Part shown: in pieces, positions 41,179-50,715 of the stretch | Position numbering within the stretch: position 1 is the first letter of the stretch | Layout of the letters: each line of letters starts with the position of its first letter | Origin: Mesorhizobium huakuii | GTDB lineage: Bacteria > Pseudomonadota > Alphaproteobacteria > Rhizobiales > Rhizobiaceae | NCBI RefSeq assembly: GCF_014189455.1 | Contig: NZ_CP050296.1 | Span: 6,258,001 to 6,322,000 of the forward strand | Direction of reading: 5' to 3' | DNA: 64,000 nucleotides | Notes under the pieces: model-generated | What the model saw: only the letters and a program-made list of their open reading frames with translations | Databases searched by the model: none | Told to the model about the DNA's origin: nothing | Made by a program: the position numbers and the translations under genes

Positions 41179-42699
41179 ATGCCCTTGCAACGCTCGAACA
41201 CAGCGGACAAGTTCATTGTGGACCGCAGGAAACCCCATCGCAACAGCGATGTGGCGCGCGCGGTGCGCAAGACGCGCGACCGTCTTTCGCAGCAGGCCGG
41301 CAATCTCGATTTCGACCGCGAACTGCTGAAACTCCACGCGCGCGCCATGACAAGCGGCGCCGTGGTCATCCCGCTGCTCGTCCTGGCGATCGCCGCGGCC
41401 GGCCGGCTCGCCGGCGTCGGCAACGAGATCGGGCTCTGGGCGCTGTTCACGCTCACTGGCTATACGATCGTCGTCTTCATGGCGCGGCGCATTGAGCGTA
41501 CGGAAGCGTCCGAGCTCAACCCTTTGCAAGCGCAACGGGAATTCCTTGTCGGCCATTTCCTTTGCGGCCTCGGCTGGGGCTGGTTCGTCTGGCTTGGCTG
41601 CGGTGTCTGCCAGGTCGACCAGTTCCAGGTGGTCAAGGCGGTGGTGCTGCTGTTTGCCATGGCTGGGACCGCGGTCATGGCCTCATCCCTGAGCGGGGCG
41701 TTGCTGGCAACTTTTGCCGTTCCGGTCGCGCTCTATGCCTATGCCGGAGTCAAATTGTGGATGCCGGTCGAGGCGATCATGGCCGGACTGCTCGTCGTGT
41801 CGTTGCCTTTCTTCGCCTATATCGCCCGTCACCTCAACCGCTCCTCGCTGATGCTGTTGTCGTTCCGCTCCGAAACGGATGCGCTGATTGCCGAAGTCGA
41901 GACCGCGAAGTCGATGTCGGATGAGGCGCGGCGGCGGGCCGAGGACGCCAATCTGGCGAAGTCGCGGTTCCTCGCTTCGATGAGCCATGAATTGCGCACG
42001 CCGCTCAACGCCATTCTCGGCTTTTCCGAGGTGATGGCGAACGAGGTGTTGGGGCCGATGAGCAATCCCACCTATCGCGACTACGCCCATGACGTGCATG
42101 ATTCCGGCCAGCATCTGCTCGACCTGATCAACGAGATCCTCGACCTGTCGCGCATCGAGGCCGGCCGCTACCAGCTCAACGAAGAGCCGGTGATGTTGCT
42201 CAACATCGTCGAGGATTGCTGCCACATGATGGAGTTGAAGGCGCGCAACAAGGATATCCGTCTCGTCCAGGATTTCGAACAGACATTGCCGCGGCTGTTC
42301 GCCGACGAGCGCGCCGTGCGCCAGATCACGCTCAACCTGTTGTCGAACGCCATAAAATTCACCGCCACCGGCGGCGAGATCCGCGTCCGCGTCGGCTGGA
42401 CGGCAGGCGGCGGGCAGTACATCTCGATCAAGGACAATGGCCCCGGCATTCCCGAGGACGAGATCCCGATTGTGCTCTCGGCCTTCGGCCAGGGTTCGAT
42501 CGCCATCAAGAGCGCCGAACAGGGCACCGGGCTCGGCCTGCCGATCGTGCAAGGCCTGCTCGCCATGCATGGTGGCGAGTTCGAGCTTCATTCCAAGCTG
42601 CGTGAAGGCACGGAGGCGATTGCCATCTTCCCGCTGAGCCGGGTGATGGAAGAGCTGCCGGCACTGCCGACCGCGGCGGTGGCGGCGCGACGGCGGTAG
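41179..42699 (+). CDS. Membrane sensor histidine kinase (PleC/DivJ-like)
   Basis: About 506 aa from ATG 41179 (TTG 41167 also possible). Four to six membrane helices fill residues 60-220 or so. The H box is FLASMSHELRTPLNAILGFS (phosphorylated His), then N box LNLLSNAIKFTATGG, G1 DNGPGIPEDE and G2 EQGTGLGLPIVQGL. No receiver domain or partner regulator is adjacent. The family in Rhizobiales often acts in cell-cycle or stress control; that is inference. Confidence 0.92.
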   Translation: MPLQRSNTADKFIVDRRKPHRNSDVARAVRKTRDRLSQQAGNLDFDRELLKLHARAMTSGAVVIPLLVLAIAAAGRLAGVGNEIGLWALFTLTGYTIVVFMARRIERTEASELNPLQAQREFLVGHFLCGLGWGWFVWLGCGVCQVDQFQVVKAVVLLFAMAGTAVMASSLSGALLATFAVPVALYAYAGVKLWMPVEAIMAGLLVVSLPFFAYIARHLNRSSLMLLSFRSETDALIAEVETAKSMSDEARRRAEDANLAKSRFLASMSHELRTPLNAILGFSEVMANEVLGPMSNPTYRDYAHDVHDSGQHLLDLINEILDLSRIEAGRYQLNEEPVMLLNIVEDCCHMMELKARNKDIRLVQDFEQTLPRLFADERAVRQITLNLLSNAIKFTATGGEIRVRVGWTAGGGQYISIKDNGPGIPEDEIPIVLSAFGQGSIAIKSAEQGTGLGLPIVQGLLAMHGGEFELHSKLREGTEAIAIFPLSRVMEELPALPTAAVAARRR

Positions 42700-42730
42700 C
42701 ACCTTCGTCAGCGCCCTGTGTGCCTCGTGC

Positions 42731-43729
42731 CTAGCCCCGCACAGCCGCCGCCATGCCCGAACTGGTCATCGCCGCCGCCTTGACCAGGCCTGCGCCAAGT
42801 GCTGCCCCTGCCCCTTCGCCATGGCTTATGCGGAGGTCAAGCAGCGGACGGAAGCCAAGCAGCTCGGCGGCCTTGGCGTGCGCAGGCTCCGGCGACAGGC
42901 TGGCGAGAAGACAATGGTCTAGCGCTGAAGGGTTCGCGGCATAAAGCACCGCTGCGGCAGCCGTTGCGGCAAAGCCGTCGAGCAGCACCGGAATCTTCTG
43001 CATCCGCGCGGCGAGGATAGCGCCGGCTATCGCCGCGAACTCGCGGCCGCCGACCCTGCGCAGCACCTCCAACGGGTCGTCGAGATGGCCGTGGTGAAAG
43101 GCCAGCGCCGCATCGACCACATCCGCCTTGCGGGCCTGCATCGCCGGATCGGCGCCGGATCCCGGCCCGACCCAATCGGCACCCCTGCCCCCGAACAGCG
43201 CCGCAAACAGGGCGGCGGCGACGGTGGAATTGCCGACGCCGAGATCGCCGAGGCAAAGCAAATCGGTGCCGCCGGCGATCGCTTCCATGCCGAAGGCCAT
43301 GGTGGCCGCGCAACCGCGCTCGTCGAGCGCGGCGTCATCGGTGATGTCGCCGGTCGGGATGTGCAGGGCGAGATCGAATACCTTTAATCCGAGGTCGTTG
43401 GCGATGCAGATCTGGTTGATCGCCGCACCGCCGGCCGCGCAAAGCTCGACCGCGTTGGCGGTCGCCGCCACCGGGCGTGGCGAAATGCCATGCCTGACAA
43501 CACCATGGTTGCCGGCAAAGACCGCCATCAGCGGTCTTGTCACGGCGGGCGGAGCCCGACCGCTCCAGGCGGCAAGCCACGCGGCGATGTCCTCGATGCG
43601 GCCGAGCGAATGCGCTGGCTTGTCGGCTTTGGCAAACAGTGTGCGCACCCGTGCCTCAGCTTTGAGGTCGGCTGCCGGCAGATTGTCGAGCAGGTTGCGG
43701 AAATCGTCGAAAGGCAGAGCGCTGATCAT
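42731..43729 (-). CDS. cobT: Nicotinate-nucleotide--dimethylbenzimidazole phosphoribosyltransferase CobT
   Basis: 332 aa from ATG 43729; the frame opens to 43858 but the usual N-terminus is ALPFDDFRNLLDNLPAADLK. It makes alpha-ribazole phosphate for the lower ligand of cobalamin. Seen are RPLMAVFAGNHGVVRHGISP, AAGGAAINQICIANDL, CLGDLGVGNSTVAAALFAAL and the C-terminal ISHGEGAGAALGAGLV, with the catalytic Glu. Ala substitution of none of the usual residues is apparent. Confidence 0.95.
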   Translation of the reverse strand: MISALPFDDFRNLLDNLPAADLKAEARVRTLFAKADKPAHSLGRIEDIAAWLAAWSGRAPPAVTRPLMAVFAGNHGVVRHGISPRPVAATANAVELCAAGGAAINQICIANDLGLKVFDLALHIPTGDITDDAALDERGCAATMAFGMEAIAGGTDLLCLGDLGVGNSTVAAALFAALFGGRGADWVGPGSGADPAMQARKADVVDAALAFHHGHLDDPLEVLRRVGGREFAAIAGAILAARMQKIPVLLDGFAATAAAAVLYAANPSALDHCLLASLSPEPAHAKAAELLGFRPLLDLRISHGEGAGAALGAGLVKAAAMTSSGMAAAVRG

Positions 43730-43925
43730 GTCGTGAGCAATCATTCCTGGAGTTGGGAGCGGCATAGCCGCGTTGCGTGATCGGCACAACCTCTCCCAAA
43801 CATCCGCCTTGATTGCCGCAAAGATGGCCTGGGAAGGCGCGATCGCGAGGGCTTGCATTGGCTTTGCCGTTGCACCATGTGGAGATGGAACTCGGGATTC
43901 CGAATGGAATCCTCAAGAGAAAGTC

Positions 43926-44156
43926 ATGACGGCCATCGAATCCCCCTGCATCCTTGTCTGTTCGATCGACATGAAAACCGGCTTCTGCTTCGGTTGCGGC
44001 CGCACGCGTGAGGAAATCGGCGCCTGGATGGGGATGACGCCCGAAACGCGCCGCAATGTGATGGCCGAATTGCCGGCCCGGCTGGAAACGGTCGAGCGCC
44101 GGCCGCGCCGGGAAACGCGCCGCACCCGCATGGCGCGTGAACGCGACGCACTTTAG
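43926..44156 (+). CDS. DUF1289 family protein
   Basis: 76 aa from ATG 43926. The four-Cys pattern is SPCILVCSIDMKTGFCFGCG with CxxxC and CxxC pairs, then RTREEIGAWMGMTPETRR, typical of DUF1289, probably a small metal-binding protein. The frame reaching back to 43773 has no start support. Followed ten bases later by the aspartic protease gene. Confidence 0.88.
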   Translation: MTAIESPCILVCSIDMKTGFCFGCGRTREEIGAWMGMTPETRRNVMAELPARLETVERRPRRETRRTRMARERDAL

Positions 44157-44165
44157 AGGCACGAA

Positions 44166-44873
44166 ATGAGTAGCCGGCTGTTCTGGATTTTGATGGCGGT
44201 GATCGGCGTGGGAGCGGTCCTCCTCATGCTCAACGATTCCGCCGGCAGCACGCTCGGCGTCGAGAACTACGATTTCGGCCGGCTGATCTGGCTTGGCGCC
44301 TTCGGCGCCCTGATCGGCGCCGGCCTGCTGCGGTCAGGCCGCCCGTTGGGTGCGATGGCCCGCAACCTTGGCGCCTGGGTGGCAATCGTGCTGGCACTGG
44401 TCGCCGGTTACCAATATCGTTACGAACTGCAGGACGTCGCCAGCCGGGTGACCGCCGGGCTTGTTCCCGGCAGTCCGCTGGCTCTCGGCGTTGAAGACGG
44501 CCACGCCACCGTAACCCTCGACAAAGCCGACAATGGCCATTTCGAAGCGCGCATCCTGGTCAATGGCAATCCTGTGCGGGCCGTTGTCGATACCGGCGCG
44601 ACCAGCACGGTGCTGACGTCGGAAGACGCGCAAGCCGCCGGCTTCAACCCGGCCGCGCTCAACTACACGATACCGGTTTCGACAGCCAACGGCATGGCGC
44701 GCGCCGCGGCGGTCAAGACCGACGCGGTGGCGATCGGCGGCATCGTGCGCAAGGACATGTCGGTGATGGTCGCGGCACCCGGCATGCTGAGCCAAAGCCT
44801 GCTTGGCATGAACTTCGTCGGCTCGCTCTCGGGCTTCGACGTGCGCGGCGACCGCATGATCCTGCGGGACTGA
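44166..44873 (+). CDS. TIGR02281 family clan AA aspartic protease
   Basis: 235 aa. N-terminal membrane segments (residues 7-25, 42-58, 70-85) and a retropepsin-like domain with the active site RAVVDTGATSTVLT (Asp near residue 143) and the closing GMNFVGSLSGFDVRGDRM. TIGR02281 proteins are conserved in alphaproteobacteria, next to DUF1289 genes as here. The proteolytic role is not well defined. Confidence 0.92.
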   Translation: MSSRLFWILMAVIGVGAVLLMLNDSAGSTLGVENYDFGRLIWLGAFGALIGAGLLRSGRPLGAMARNLGAWVAIVLALVAGYQYRYELQDVASRVTAGLVPGSPLALGVEDGHATVTLDKADNGHFEARILVNGNPVRAVVDTGATSTVLTSEDAQAAGFNPAALNYTIPVSTANGMARAAAVKTDAVAIGGIVRKDMSVMVAAPGMLSQSLLGMNFVGSLSGFDVRGDRMILRD

Positions 44874-44875
44874 GC

Positions 44876-45874
44876 TCAGGCCGCCTCGGCCGTCCCTCTA
44901 CCGAATTCGACCGCGGCGAAAGCCGTCTTCAGCACGTCAGGCCCGGCACCGGGCCGGTTTGCGTCGGTCGACAGGATCTGGCGGTAGCGGCGTGCACCCG
45001 GCAATCCGTGGAACAGTCCGACCATATGGCGGGTGACATGGCCGAGCCGCCCACCCTGTTCGATGTGACGCGCCGCATAGCCGGCCATCGCATCGATCAG
45101 CGCAGCGAAATCGAAGGCCTCGGGTTTCGCACCGTAGAAGGCGGCGTCGACGCCAGCCAGAATGCCTGGTGTGTGGTAGGCGGCGCGGCCAAGCATGGCA
45201 CCATCGACATGATCGAGATGCGCCCGCGCCTCTTCAAGCGACTGAATTCCGCCATTGATACCAATGAATTCGTTCGGTTTTTTGGCCTTCAGCCGATAGA
45301 CCCTGTTGTAGTCGAGTGGCGGGATGTCACGATTTTCCTTGGGACTGAGCCCCTCCAGCCAGGCCTTGCGCGCATGCACCCAAAGCGCGTCTGCGCCGGC
45401 ATTGAGAACCCCGTCCGCCAGCGCATCGAGCGCCGCCTCGGGATCCTGCTCATCGACGCCGATCCGGCATTTGACGGTGACAGGAATTTTCACCACCGCC
45501 TTCATCGCCGCGACGCAGTCGGCAACGAGGCCGGGCACCTTCATCAGGCAGGCGCCGAATGTGCCCGACTGGACGCGGTCGGACGGGCAACCGACATTGA
45601 GGTTGATCTCGTCATAGCCGAAGGCTTCGCCAATGCGCGCCGCTTCGGCGAGTTTTGCCGGATCGGAGCCTCCGAGTTGCAAGGCGACGGGATGTTCCAG
45701 AGCATCGAAGCCGAGCAGCCTCTCGCGCGCACCGTGGATGACGGCGTCGGCCACCACCATCTCGGTATAAAGCAGCGCACGGCGCGTCAGCTGGCGATGG
45801 AAGAACCGGCAGTGCCTGTCCGTCCAGTCCATCATCGGCGCTATGGCCACTCTATGGTCTTGATTTTTCAGCAT
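44876..45874 (-). CDS. dusA: tRNA dihydrouridine(20/20a) synthase DusA
   Basis: 332 aa flavoprotein reducing uridine 20/20a in tRNA. N-terminal HRVAIAPMMDWTDRHCRFFH, NVGCPSDRVQSGTFGACLMK with the active Cys, and FIGINGGIQSLEEARAHLDH near residue 195 are conserved. The gene is intact, although its 5' end is a known hot spot for integrase-bearing islands and here a tyrosine integrase lies head to head. Stops end three bases from the aspartic protease stop, tail to tail. Confidence 0.95.
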   Translation of the reverse strand: MLKNQDHRVAIAPMMDWTDRHCRFFHRQLTRRALLYTEMVVADAVIHGARERLLGFDALEHPVALQLGGSDPAKLAEAARIGEAFGYDEINLNVGCPSDRVQSGTFGACLMKVPGLVADCVAAMKAVVKIPVTVKCRIGVDEQDPEAALDALADGVLNAGADALWVHARKAWLEGLSPKENRDIPPLDYNRVYRLKAKKPNEFIGINGGIQSLEEARAHLDHVDGAMLGRAAYHTPGILAGVDAAFYGAKPEAFDFAALIDAMAGYAARHIEQGGRLGHVTRHMVGLFHGLPGARRYRQILSTDANRPGAGPDVLKTAFAAVEFGRGTAEAA

Positions 45875-45908
45875 TTTTTCTTTAACATCAAACCCTTAGA
45901 ACCTGACG

Positions 45909-45984
45909 AGTGCACACGAATTTACGCCAGAATACGACCCTTTTCGCCACGTTTCGATCTCTCAGTGCACACGGAGCGCACACG
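45909..45984. repeat. Direct TGCACACG-type repeats in the dusA-integrase gap
   Basis: AGTGCACACG occurs at 45909-45918 and 45964-45973, and GCGCACACG at 45976-45984, all in the same orientation in the 115-base gap. They may be integrase arm-type or regulatory sites. No duplicate of the dusA 5' end was found elsewhere in the window, so the far att site is not located. Confidence 0.5.
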
Positions 45985-45989
45985 AAAAA

Positions 45990-47051
45990 ATGGCCACCTA
46001 CACAAAACTCTCATCCGGTTCCTGGCGCGTGCAAGTCCGTCGCAAAGGTCGCTACGTCAGCGAGACCTTCCTGCGGAGAGACGACGCGCGCCGCTGGGCG
46101 ACCGAAACCGAGCGCCAAGTGGATCGCGGAGAGACGCCGACCAAGTCCCGCATAGCCCGCCTAAAAACCTTCGGCGAGCTCATCGACCTTCATATCGACG
46201 ACATGTGCGAAGTAGGCAAGTCCCCTCGCCGCTCCAAGGCTGCGGCCCTCGATATGCTCCGAAGACATCTGGGCAAATGCAGCATAGCGGCTCTCGATCG
46301 TGAACGGCTCGTTCGTTTTGGCCGTGAGCGAGCCGCCCAAGGCGCCGGGCCGATGACTCTCGGTATCGACATCGGCTTTGTAAAACTTATCCTGTCCCAC
46401 GCTGCGGCCGTCCACGGTCTGCCGGTCAAGGTGGAACCCGTCGATCTCGCGCGTATCGCGCTTAAGCGCCTCGGCCTTGTCGGCAAGGGGTGCGAGCGCG
46501 ACAGGCGACCTACCCAAGATGAACTCGACAGGCTGATCGCTCACTTCGATGCAAACCCTCTTCAGATAGCGCCGGTTGGCCGGATTATACGTTTCGCCGT
46601 CGCGACAGCGATGCGACAGGAGGAAATCTGCAAGGCGCGTTGGTCCGACCTGGAAAACCGCACGCGGATGCTTCTCATCCGCGACCGGAAAGACCCACGC
46701 AACAAGAATGGTAACAATCAGCGCATCCCGCTGTTTGCGGCAACTGGATACGACGCCTGGGCCATTGTCGAGGAGCAGCAGGCAAGGCGCAGCAATGACG
46801 ATGATCGAATTTTCCCTTTCAATCATAGGTCAGTTGGCACAGCCTTCCGTCGAGGTTGCGCTGATCTCAGTATCCACGACCTTCATTTTCATGACTTGCG
46901 GCACGAAGGGACAAGCCGCCTTTTCGAGGCCGGATTCTCGATCGAACAAGTTGCGCTGGTAACTGGGCACAAGGACTGGAAAATGTTGAAGCGCTACACC
47001 CATCTGAAACCAGAGGCACTCCACGCTCTATCTCGAGCGCGCGCCGCTTAG
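45990..47051 (+). CDS. DusA-associated tyrosine-type integrase
   Basis: 353 aa phage-type recombinase. N-terminal arm-binding region (GSWRVQVRRKGRYVSETFLR), core-binding middle, catalytic domain with Arg in VATAMRQEEI (about residue 210), HDLRHEGTS (His-x-x-Arg, about residue 299), GHKDWKM and the tyrosine in KRYTHLK (about residue 333). All catalytic residues are present. Position beside dusA marks the left end of an integrated element. Confidence 0.94.
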   Translation: MATYTKLSSGSWRVQVRRKGRYVSETFLRRDDARRWATETERQVDRGETPTKSRIARLKTFGELIDLHIDDMCEVGKSPRRSKAAALDMLRRHLGKCSIAALDRERLVRFGRERAAQGAGPMTLGIDIGFVKLILSHAAAVHGLPVKVEPVDLARIALKRLGLVGKGCERDRRPTQDELDRLIAHFDANPLQIAPVGRIIRFAVATAMRQEEICKARWSDLENRTRMLLIRDRKDPRNKNGNNQRIPLFAATGYDAWAIVEEQQARRSNDDDRIFPFNHRSVGTAFRRGCADLSIHDLHFHDLRHEGTSRLFEAGFSIEQVALVTGHKDWKMLKRYTHLKPEALHALSRARAA

Positions 47052-47166
47052 GAAGTGAACATCTCGAAGCCCAAATTGAGTATGCATCGTCCGGAATCGA
47101 AAGTTGGGCCGGACCAGGTTCGAGCAAAGGATGAACGCCTCTCCGTCCTCGATTGGCGAGTGGCTG

Positions 47167-47616
47167 TTATCGACAGCAGCGGCACTCGGCTGGCCCGGTC
47201 GACATGCCTTGCGCTGCCTGGCGGCGCCCAGCCGTATCAGGCGCTAAACGCCGAAAGCGTTCTGCGCGAAAGAGCGACGGATCAACGAGTGGTTTCGCGC
47301 CAGTGATCAGGTCCGCCATCAGCGCCCCGGCGCCAGGTCCCAGGCCAAAACCGTGACCGGAGTAACCCGTAGAGAGGAAGAGACCCTCCACCAACGGCAC
47401 AGCTCCTATGATCGGAACGGCGTCCGGTGTGACGTCCATCAATCCAGCCCATTCATGCGTTAGCTTTACGCCTTTGAAGGCGGGGAAAGCTTGCGCGAGA
47501 TGCTCAAGTCCAGCTGCGACGATGCCCTTCGAAGGCTTTGGATCGAGAATTCGATTGATTTCGAAAGGCGTGATTTCGTCTGCTTGCCAATGACGTGGCA
47601 TGTTCTGGCCGCCCAC
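47167..47616 (-). pseudogene. Fragment of FAD-dependent amino-acid oxidase (C-terminal part)
   Basis: The frame carries only the end of a DAO-type flavoenzyme: VKLTHEWAGLMDVTPDAVPI, IIGAVPLVEGLFLSTGYSGH and GFGLGPGAGALMADLITGAK, then RFRRLAP. The FAD-binding N-terminus is missing; upstream sequence (47617 on) is unrelated. So it is a decayed remnant inside the element. Confidence 0.75.
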
Positions 47617-47681
47617 CGTCGACCTGTGTCAGCAGCCGGACCTAGCCGCGAGAACCGTGAGTGAAGCGATAACCCTACCAG

Positions 47682-47828
47682 TCAAAACAATCCAAACAAA
47701 CAGTAAGACAGAAAAGCAACCAACGCATAGAAAATTACACGATCGAATGGAATCATGAACTCTTTTGCCAAAATATCGTAGATTGTCAGTAACATAAAGA
47801 GAATTATCGCAGCATATATCTTTCCCAT
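47682..47828 (-). CDS. Small AT-rich membrane protein (48 aa)
   Basis: ATG 47828 has GAGG five to nine bases upstream. The peptide is two membrane helices (GKIYAAIILFMLLTIYDILA and VIFYALVAFLSYCLFGLF). Unlike its surroundings it is AT-rich, which suggests foreign origin. Function unknown. Confidence 0.5.
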   Translation of the reverse strand: MGKIYAAIILFMLLTIYDILAKEFMIPFDRVIFYALVAFLSYCLFGLF

Positions 47829-48370
47829 AGAAACCTCGATTAGGTGGAGCGCTGACGCTTGGCATGCCACCCGAGATACGACCGGCAGCGGCTGCGAAAC
47901 TGCCCCCATAGGTGCCCGAACAATTCGCGCCAAGCCCCGCTGCGCCTATCCGGGCGGCCAATAGGCTCGCCCCGCTACCGTGTGGCACAGGCCGTAGACG
48001 ATCTGCGAGACGAACCGCTACCCCCGATCCCCCTGTCGCCTTGTGAGCGGCTGCCCGCCACCTGCCCTTTCGAAAGCCCATGAACGGCAATCAAAGCACC
48101 GCCCCCAGACACCGCAGAAACGTCCAGTTCTGCCAACTCTCGCATCGCCCTCCTCGCCGATTGGGATATCTCAATCGCAACAGTGAGGCCCACACCGATG
48201 CGGGTTCGGCGCCAGCGGTCGGCGCGGCGCTAAGAATGCTGCGATCGGGGTGAGACCCGATCGCAGCACGGCGCATCCATTGGGCGGGAGGATGTGGATG
48301 CGCAACTCTAGACGGGCACGAGCAACTACGGAGTTGCTTGGTTCCGAGGCCCGATAAGGCTGGTTCATTT
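47829..48370. other. Gene-poor stretch with a perfect 13-bp hairpin
   Basis: No convincing gene is present; short frames here look like shadows. TGCTGCGATCGGG at 48237-48249 pairs perfectly with 48256-48268 around a 6-base loop (GTGAGA). It lies downstream of the leftward membrane-protein gene that ends at 48371, so it may be its terminator, although the T run on that strand is weak. Confidence 0.5.
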
Positions 48371-48751
48371 TCAGTCTGTCCGGTCGCCTTTGTGCAAATC
48401 TTGCAGATCGAGAAACCACGGCGGCAATCCGTTCGGCTCGTTGCGAAACAGCCGAACAGATTGCCTCGAACTCGCGTTTAACGGCGGCTCAAGATCCCAG
48501 TCGCTGACCGAATCATCGACTAAAGACTCCGAAGAGGTTTCAGCCATGCCTCGGGCCCACCAGCCCAAGAGCAGGCCTGTACCGATGCCGATGAAGACCT
48601 CGGCAGCGAGCCAGATCTTGCCCCCGAAAAGGAACCCCATGACCACCCCAGAGAGTGACGCCACAACCCAACCAAATAGTGGTGCTCGTCGATCCACTTG
48701 CGGCACCGCGTCCGATCGACGAGATGCAAAGACATCGCGACATTTCCGCAT
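48371..48751 (-). CDS. Two-helix membrane protein of unknown function
   Basis: 126 aa from ATG 48751. Two hydrophobic segments (LFGWVVASLSGVVMGFLFGG and AAEVFIGIGTGLLLGWWARG) with a Gly-rich middle, then an acidic cytoplasmic-like tail (SESLVDDSVSDWDLEPP). No domain recognised. A longer in-frame start at 48811 enters sequence near the repeat. Confidence 0.5.
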   Translation of the reverse strand: MRKCRDVFASRRSDAVPQVDRRAPLFGWVVASLSGVVMGFLFGGKIWLAAEVFIGIGTGLLLGWWARGMAETSSESLVDDSVSDWDLEPPLNASSRQSVRLFRNEPNGLPPWFLDLQDLHKGDRTD

Positions 48752-48918
48752 CGAATAGACCCCGTCCGTACATCTCAAATTTGTCGCGAAGGTATCGCGC
48801 CCTGCATTCACCCACCGCGACCGATCGTGATACCGCTGCGATCCCCTCAGATGGCAGATCGGCTTTGTTTCCCACGACCCAGCGGCTTCTGGTCGTGCGA
48901 TCTAAATTGCAATGGAGT

Positions 48919-49225
48919 ATTCGCGACACTCCCAAAAAGGGAGAATTGCCAATAGCAATCAGCTTTCGAAATGGGTTTTCATATTGCACCCCTCGCCGGG
49001 GGCGGTCTGTCCCGCGTCCCGCCTTCGGCGGCGCTATGCTGACGCTCCTAAGGCCGCCCTGTTGAACCGGTCTCGGGGTCACGAACCGGCTCCGGCAACG
49101 AACTGACTTACGTCCGCCTTGGCGGACATTTCATTGCCTGCGCTTTGTACGCCCTCTTTCGTCTGGTCCGCTTACGCGGACAAGGGAAGCGATCCATCTC
49201 TGGTCTGAACTGAAACGGTCGCTTC
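48919..49225. repeat. Direct repeat, copy 1 (307 bp)
   Basis: This 307-bp block recurs at 52083-52389 in the same orientation with equal length and about 90% identity by eye. It holds small hairpins (CTCCC-AAAAA-GGGAG, GTCCGCC-TT-GGCGGAC, GTCCGC-TTAC-GCGGAC). The frames on both strands look incidental. The two copies flank the porin and DUF2384-like genes. Confidence 0.85.
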
Positions 49226-49504
49226 GATGGCTACCAGTGCGCCGCGGGGCGGCAACACGCAGTAGGCCTTGGCGATCAGCATCTTCTTGTTCTCGAGATT
49301 CGTTCCCATCGTGATGATGTCTGCCTTGGGAAATTCATCCGAGAACGAGTCCATCGTATCGGCGGTGATCCGGCCGCCGAGATTGTATTGCCTCAAGCGC
49401 CGTTCGGCGATGGGCTGACCATCGGCGAGATCGAATGTATTCCGCTTCGCCGGTGCTGCAAATGGGCGGTCATAGCGCGCGCGTTCCGATATCGCGCGCG
49501 CCAT
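49172..49504 (-). pseudogene. Fragment of an O-methyltransferase
   Basis: The frame contains a piece like SAM-dependent O-methyltransferases (LGGRITADTMDSFSDEFPKA, DIITMGTNLENKKMLIAKAY, ALVAIE) but no complete SAM-binding domain and ends in the repeat. I read it as gene debris left by rearrangement, cut by repeat copy 1. Confidence 0.6.
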
Positions 49505-49521
49505 GATCCAACGTTCGATCG

Positions 49522-50700
49522 TTAGAACGAGCGCTGGAAGCGCAGGAGACCGCCGACGCTGTTCTTCTTGTCGGCACCCGTAAACGAGGGGTTGACGTAG
49601 TTTGCGTCGCCAAACCGGCCTGCATGGAGGTAGTCGACTTCGGCTGTGATCGTGAAGCCGGGGACGATGTCGTAGGCGACGTTGGCTGCAACGGCGACGT
49701 TTTTCCAGTCGTCAGCAGAAACCTGCGCGTTGAACGAGGTCTTCTCGTTGAACTTGTAGGTACCGCCGCCCCAGACTGCCCACTTGCCGCCCCACTGCTT
49801 GTAGAAGCCGCGACCGTTGGCCGGGGTTGCGTAGCTGTTGTCCGTGAGGTTGTCGTCGGTGCCGTAGCCGCCCATGACGAACAGCGACACTTCGTTGGAA
49901 ACGTTCACATCCAAGCGAACCTTGCCGGCCACTTCCTCGTAGTTGCTGTCGTAAGCGATGACGCCGCTGATCGCGCCCCAGCCCTGCGTCCACTTCAGAC
50001 CGCCGACGACGTGCGGAACGTAGCTGTCGATCGTGTCGAAGCCCGAGCCTTCTTCGAGAGAGACCACGGCCGAGAAGCCGTTGCCCGCGTCGAAGTAGTA
50101 CTGCACGACGTTGGTGTCGAAATCACCGTAGGGAACGAGCGTATCGTTGATGACGCTGCCGGCGTAGCCGATGAACGTATCGAAGGCCGATTCGTCCTTA
50201 CCGACGCGCAGACCACCGAGCTGGATCCAGGCGAAGTTCAGCGAAACGTCCTTGTTGTGGGCGCCGTTCGGGAGAAAGGTGACGCTACCATCCGGATTGG
50301 TGACGGAGTCGGCACCCGACTGGTTGTTGCCGAAGTTGAAGCGGGTCTCGGTGTAGGTCTTCAAGGTGCCCAGCTCGGTTTCCTGGCCGGTCCAGGTCTG
50401 CAGCGAGAGGCGGGCATTCTTGTGCCAAGTGTCGTTCTCGCCACTGTCCTTGTGGTCGCCAGACCGTGCGCCATCGATCGAGCCGACGTCGCCGCCGCCG
50501 ATGTCGTAGCGGACATAGCCGCCGATGCGCAGGCAGGTCTCGGTGCCCGGGATATAGAAGTAGCCAGCGCCGTAGACGTCGCAAATCTTGACGTATTCGG
50601 CCGGTTCCGGCTCGGCGACGGTCACAGCGTCGGCGGCGCGAGCACCGGAAACTGCGATCAGGGCCGCAGCTGAGCCGAGAAGAAGGCTCTTGATGTTCAT
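49522..50700 (-). CDS. Rhizobial outer-membrane porin
   Basis: 392 aa from ATG 50700 with GGAG upstream. Signal peptide MNIKSLLLGSAAALIAVSGA, then ADAVTVAEPEPAEYVKICDV, CLRIGGYVRYDIGGGD and alternating beta-strand pattern through to the terminal LRFQRSF with C-terminal Phe, as expected of a 16-strand porin of the Omp2b/RopA-like alphaproteobacterial family. It allows small solutes across the outer membrane. The gene is AT-richer upstream and is flanked by the 307-bp repeats, which may have moved it. Confidence 0.93.
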   Translation of the reverse strand: MNIKSLLLGSAAALIAVSGARAADAVTVAEPEPAEYVKICDVYGAGYFYIPGTETCLRIGGYVRYDIGGGDVGSIDGARSGDHKDSGENDTWHKNARLSLQTWTGQETELGTLKTYTETRFNFGNNQSGADSVTNPDGSVTFLPNGAHNKDVSLNFAWIQLGGLRVGKDESAFDTFIGYAGSVINDTLVPYGDFDTNVVQYYFDAGNGFSAVVSLEEGSGFDTIDSYVPHVVGGLKWTQGWGAISGVIAYDSNYEEVAGKVRLDVNVSNEVSLFVMGGYGTDDNLTDNSYATPANGRGFYKQWGGKWAVWGGGTYKFNEKTSFNAQVSADDWKNVAVAANVAYDIVPGFTITAEVDYLHAGRFGDANYVNPSFTGADKKNSVGGLLRFQRSF

Positions 50701-50715
50701 TTTTTCTCCACACAA

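Noticed and set aside
48540..49082. Frame on - strand starting MTPRPVQQGG in repeat copy 1 (and its equivalent at 51941-52246)
   Set aside because: The frame is conserved only because the DNA repeat is conserved. The protein is low complexity and Arg/Pro-rich, with different downstream parts.
49624..50673. 349-codon + strand frame opposite the porin
   Set aside because: Val/Ala/Asp/Arg-rich antisense shadow of a well-supported porin gene.
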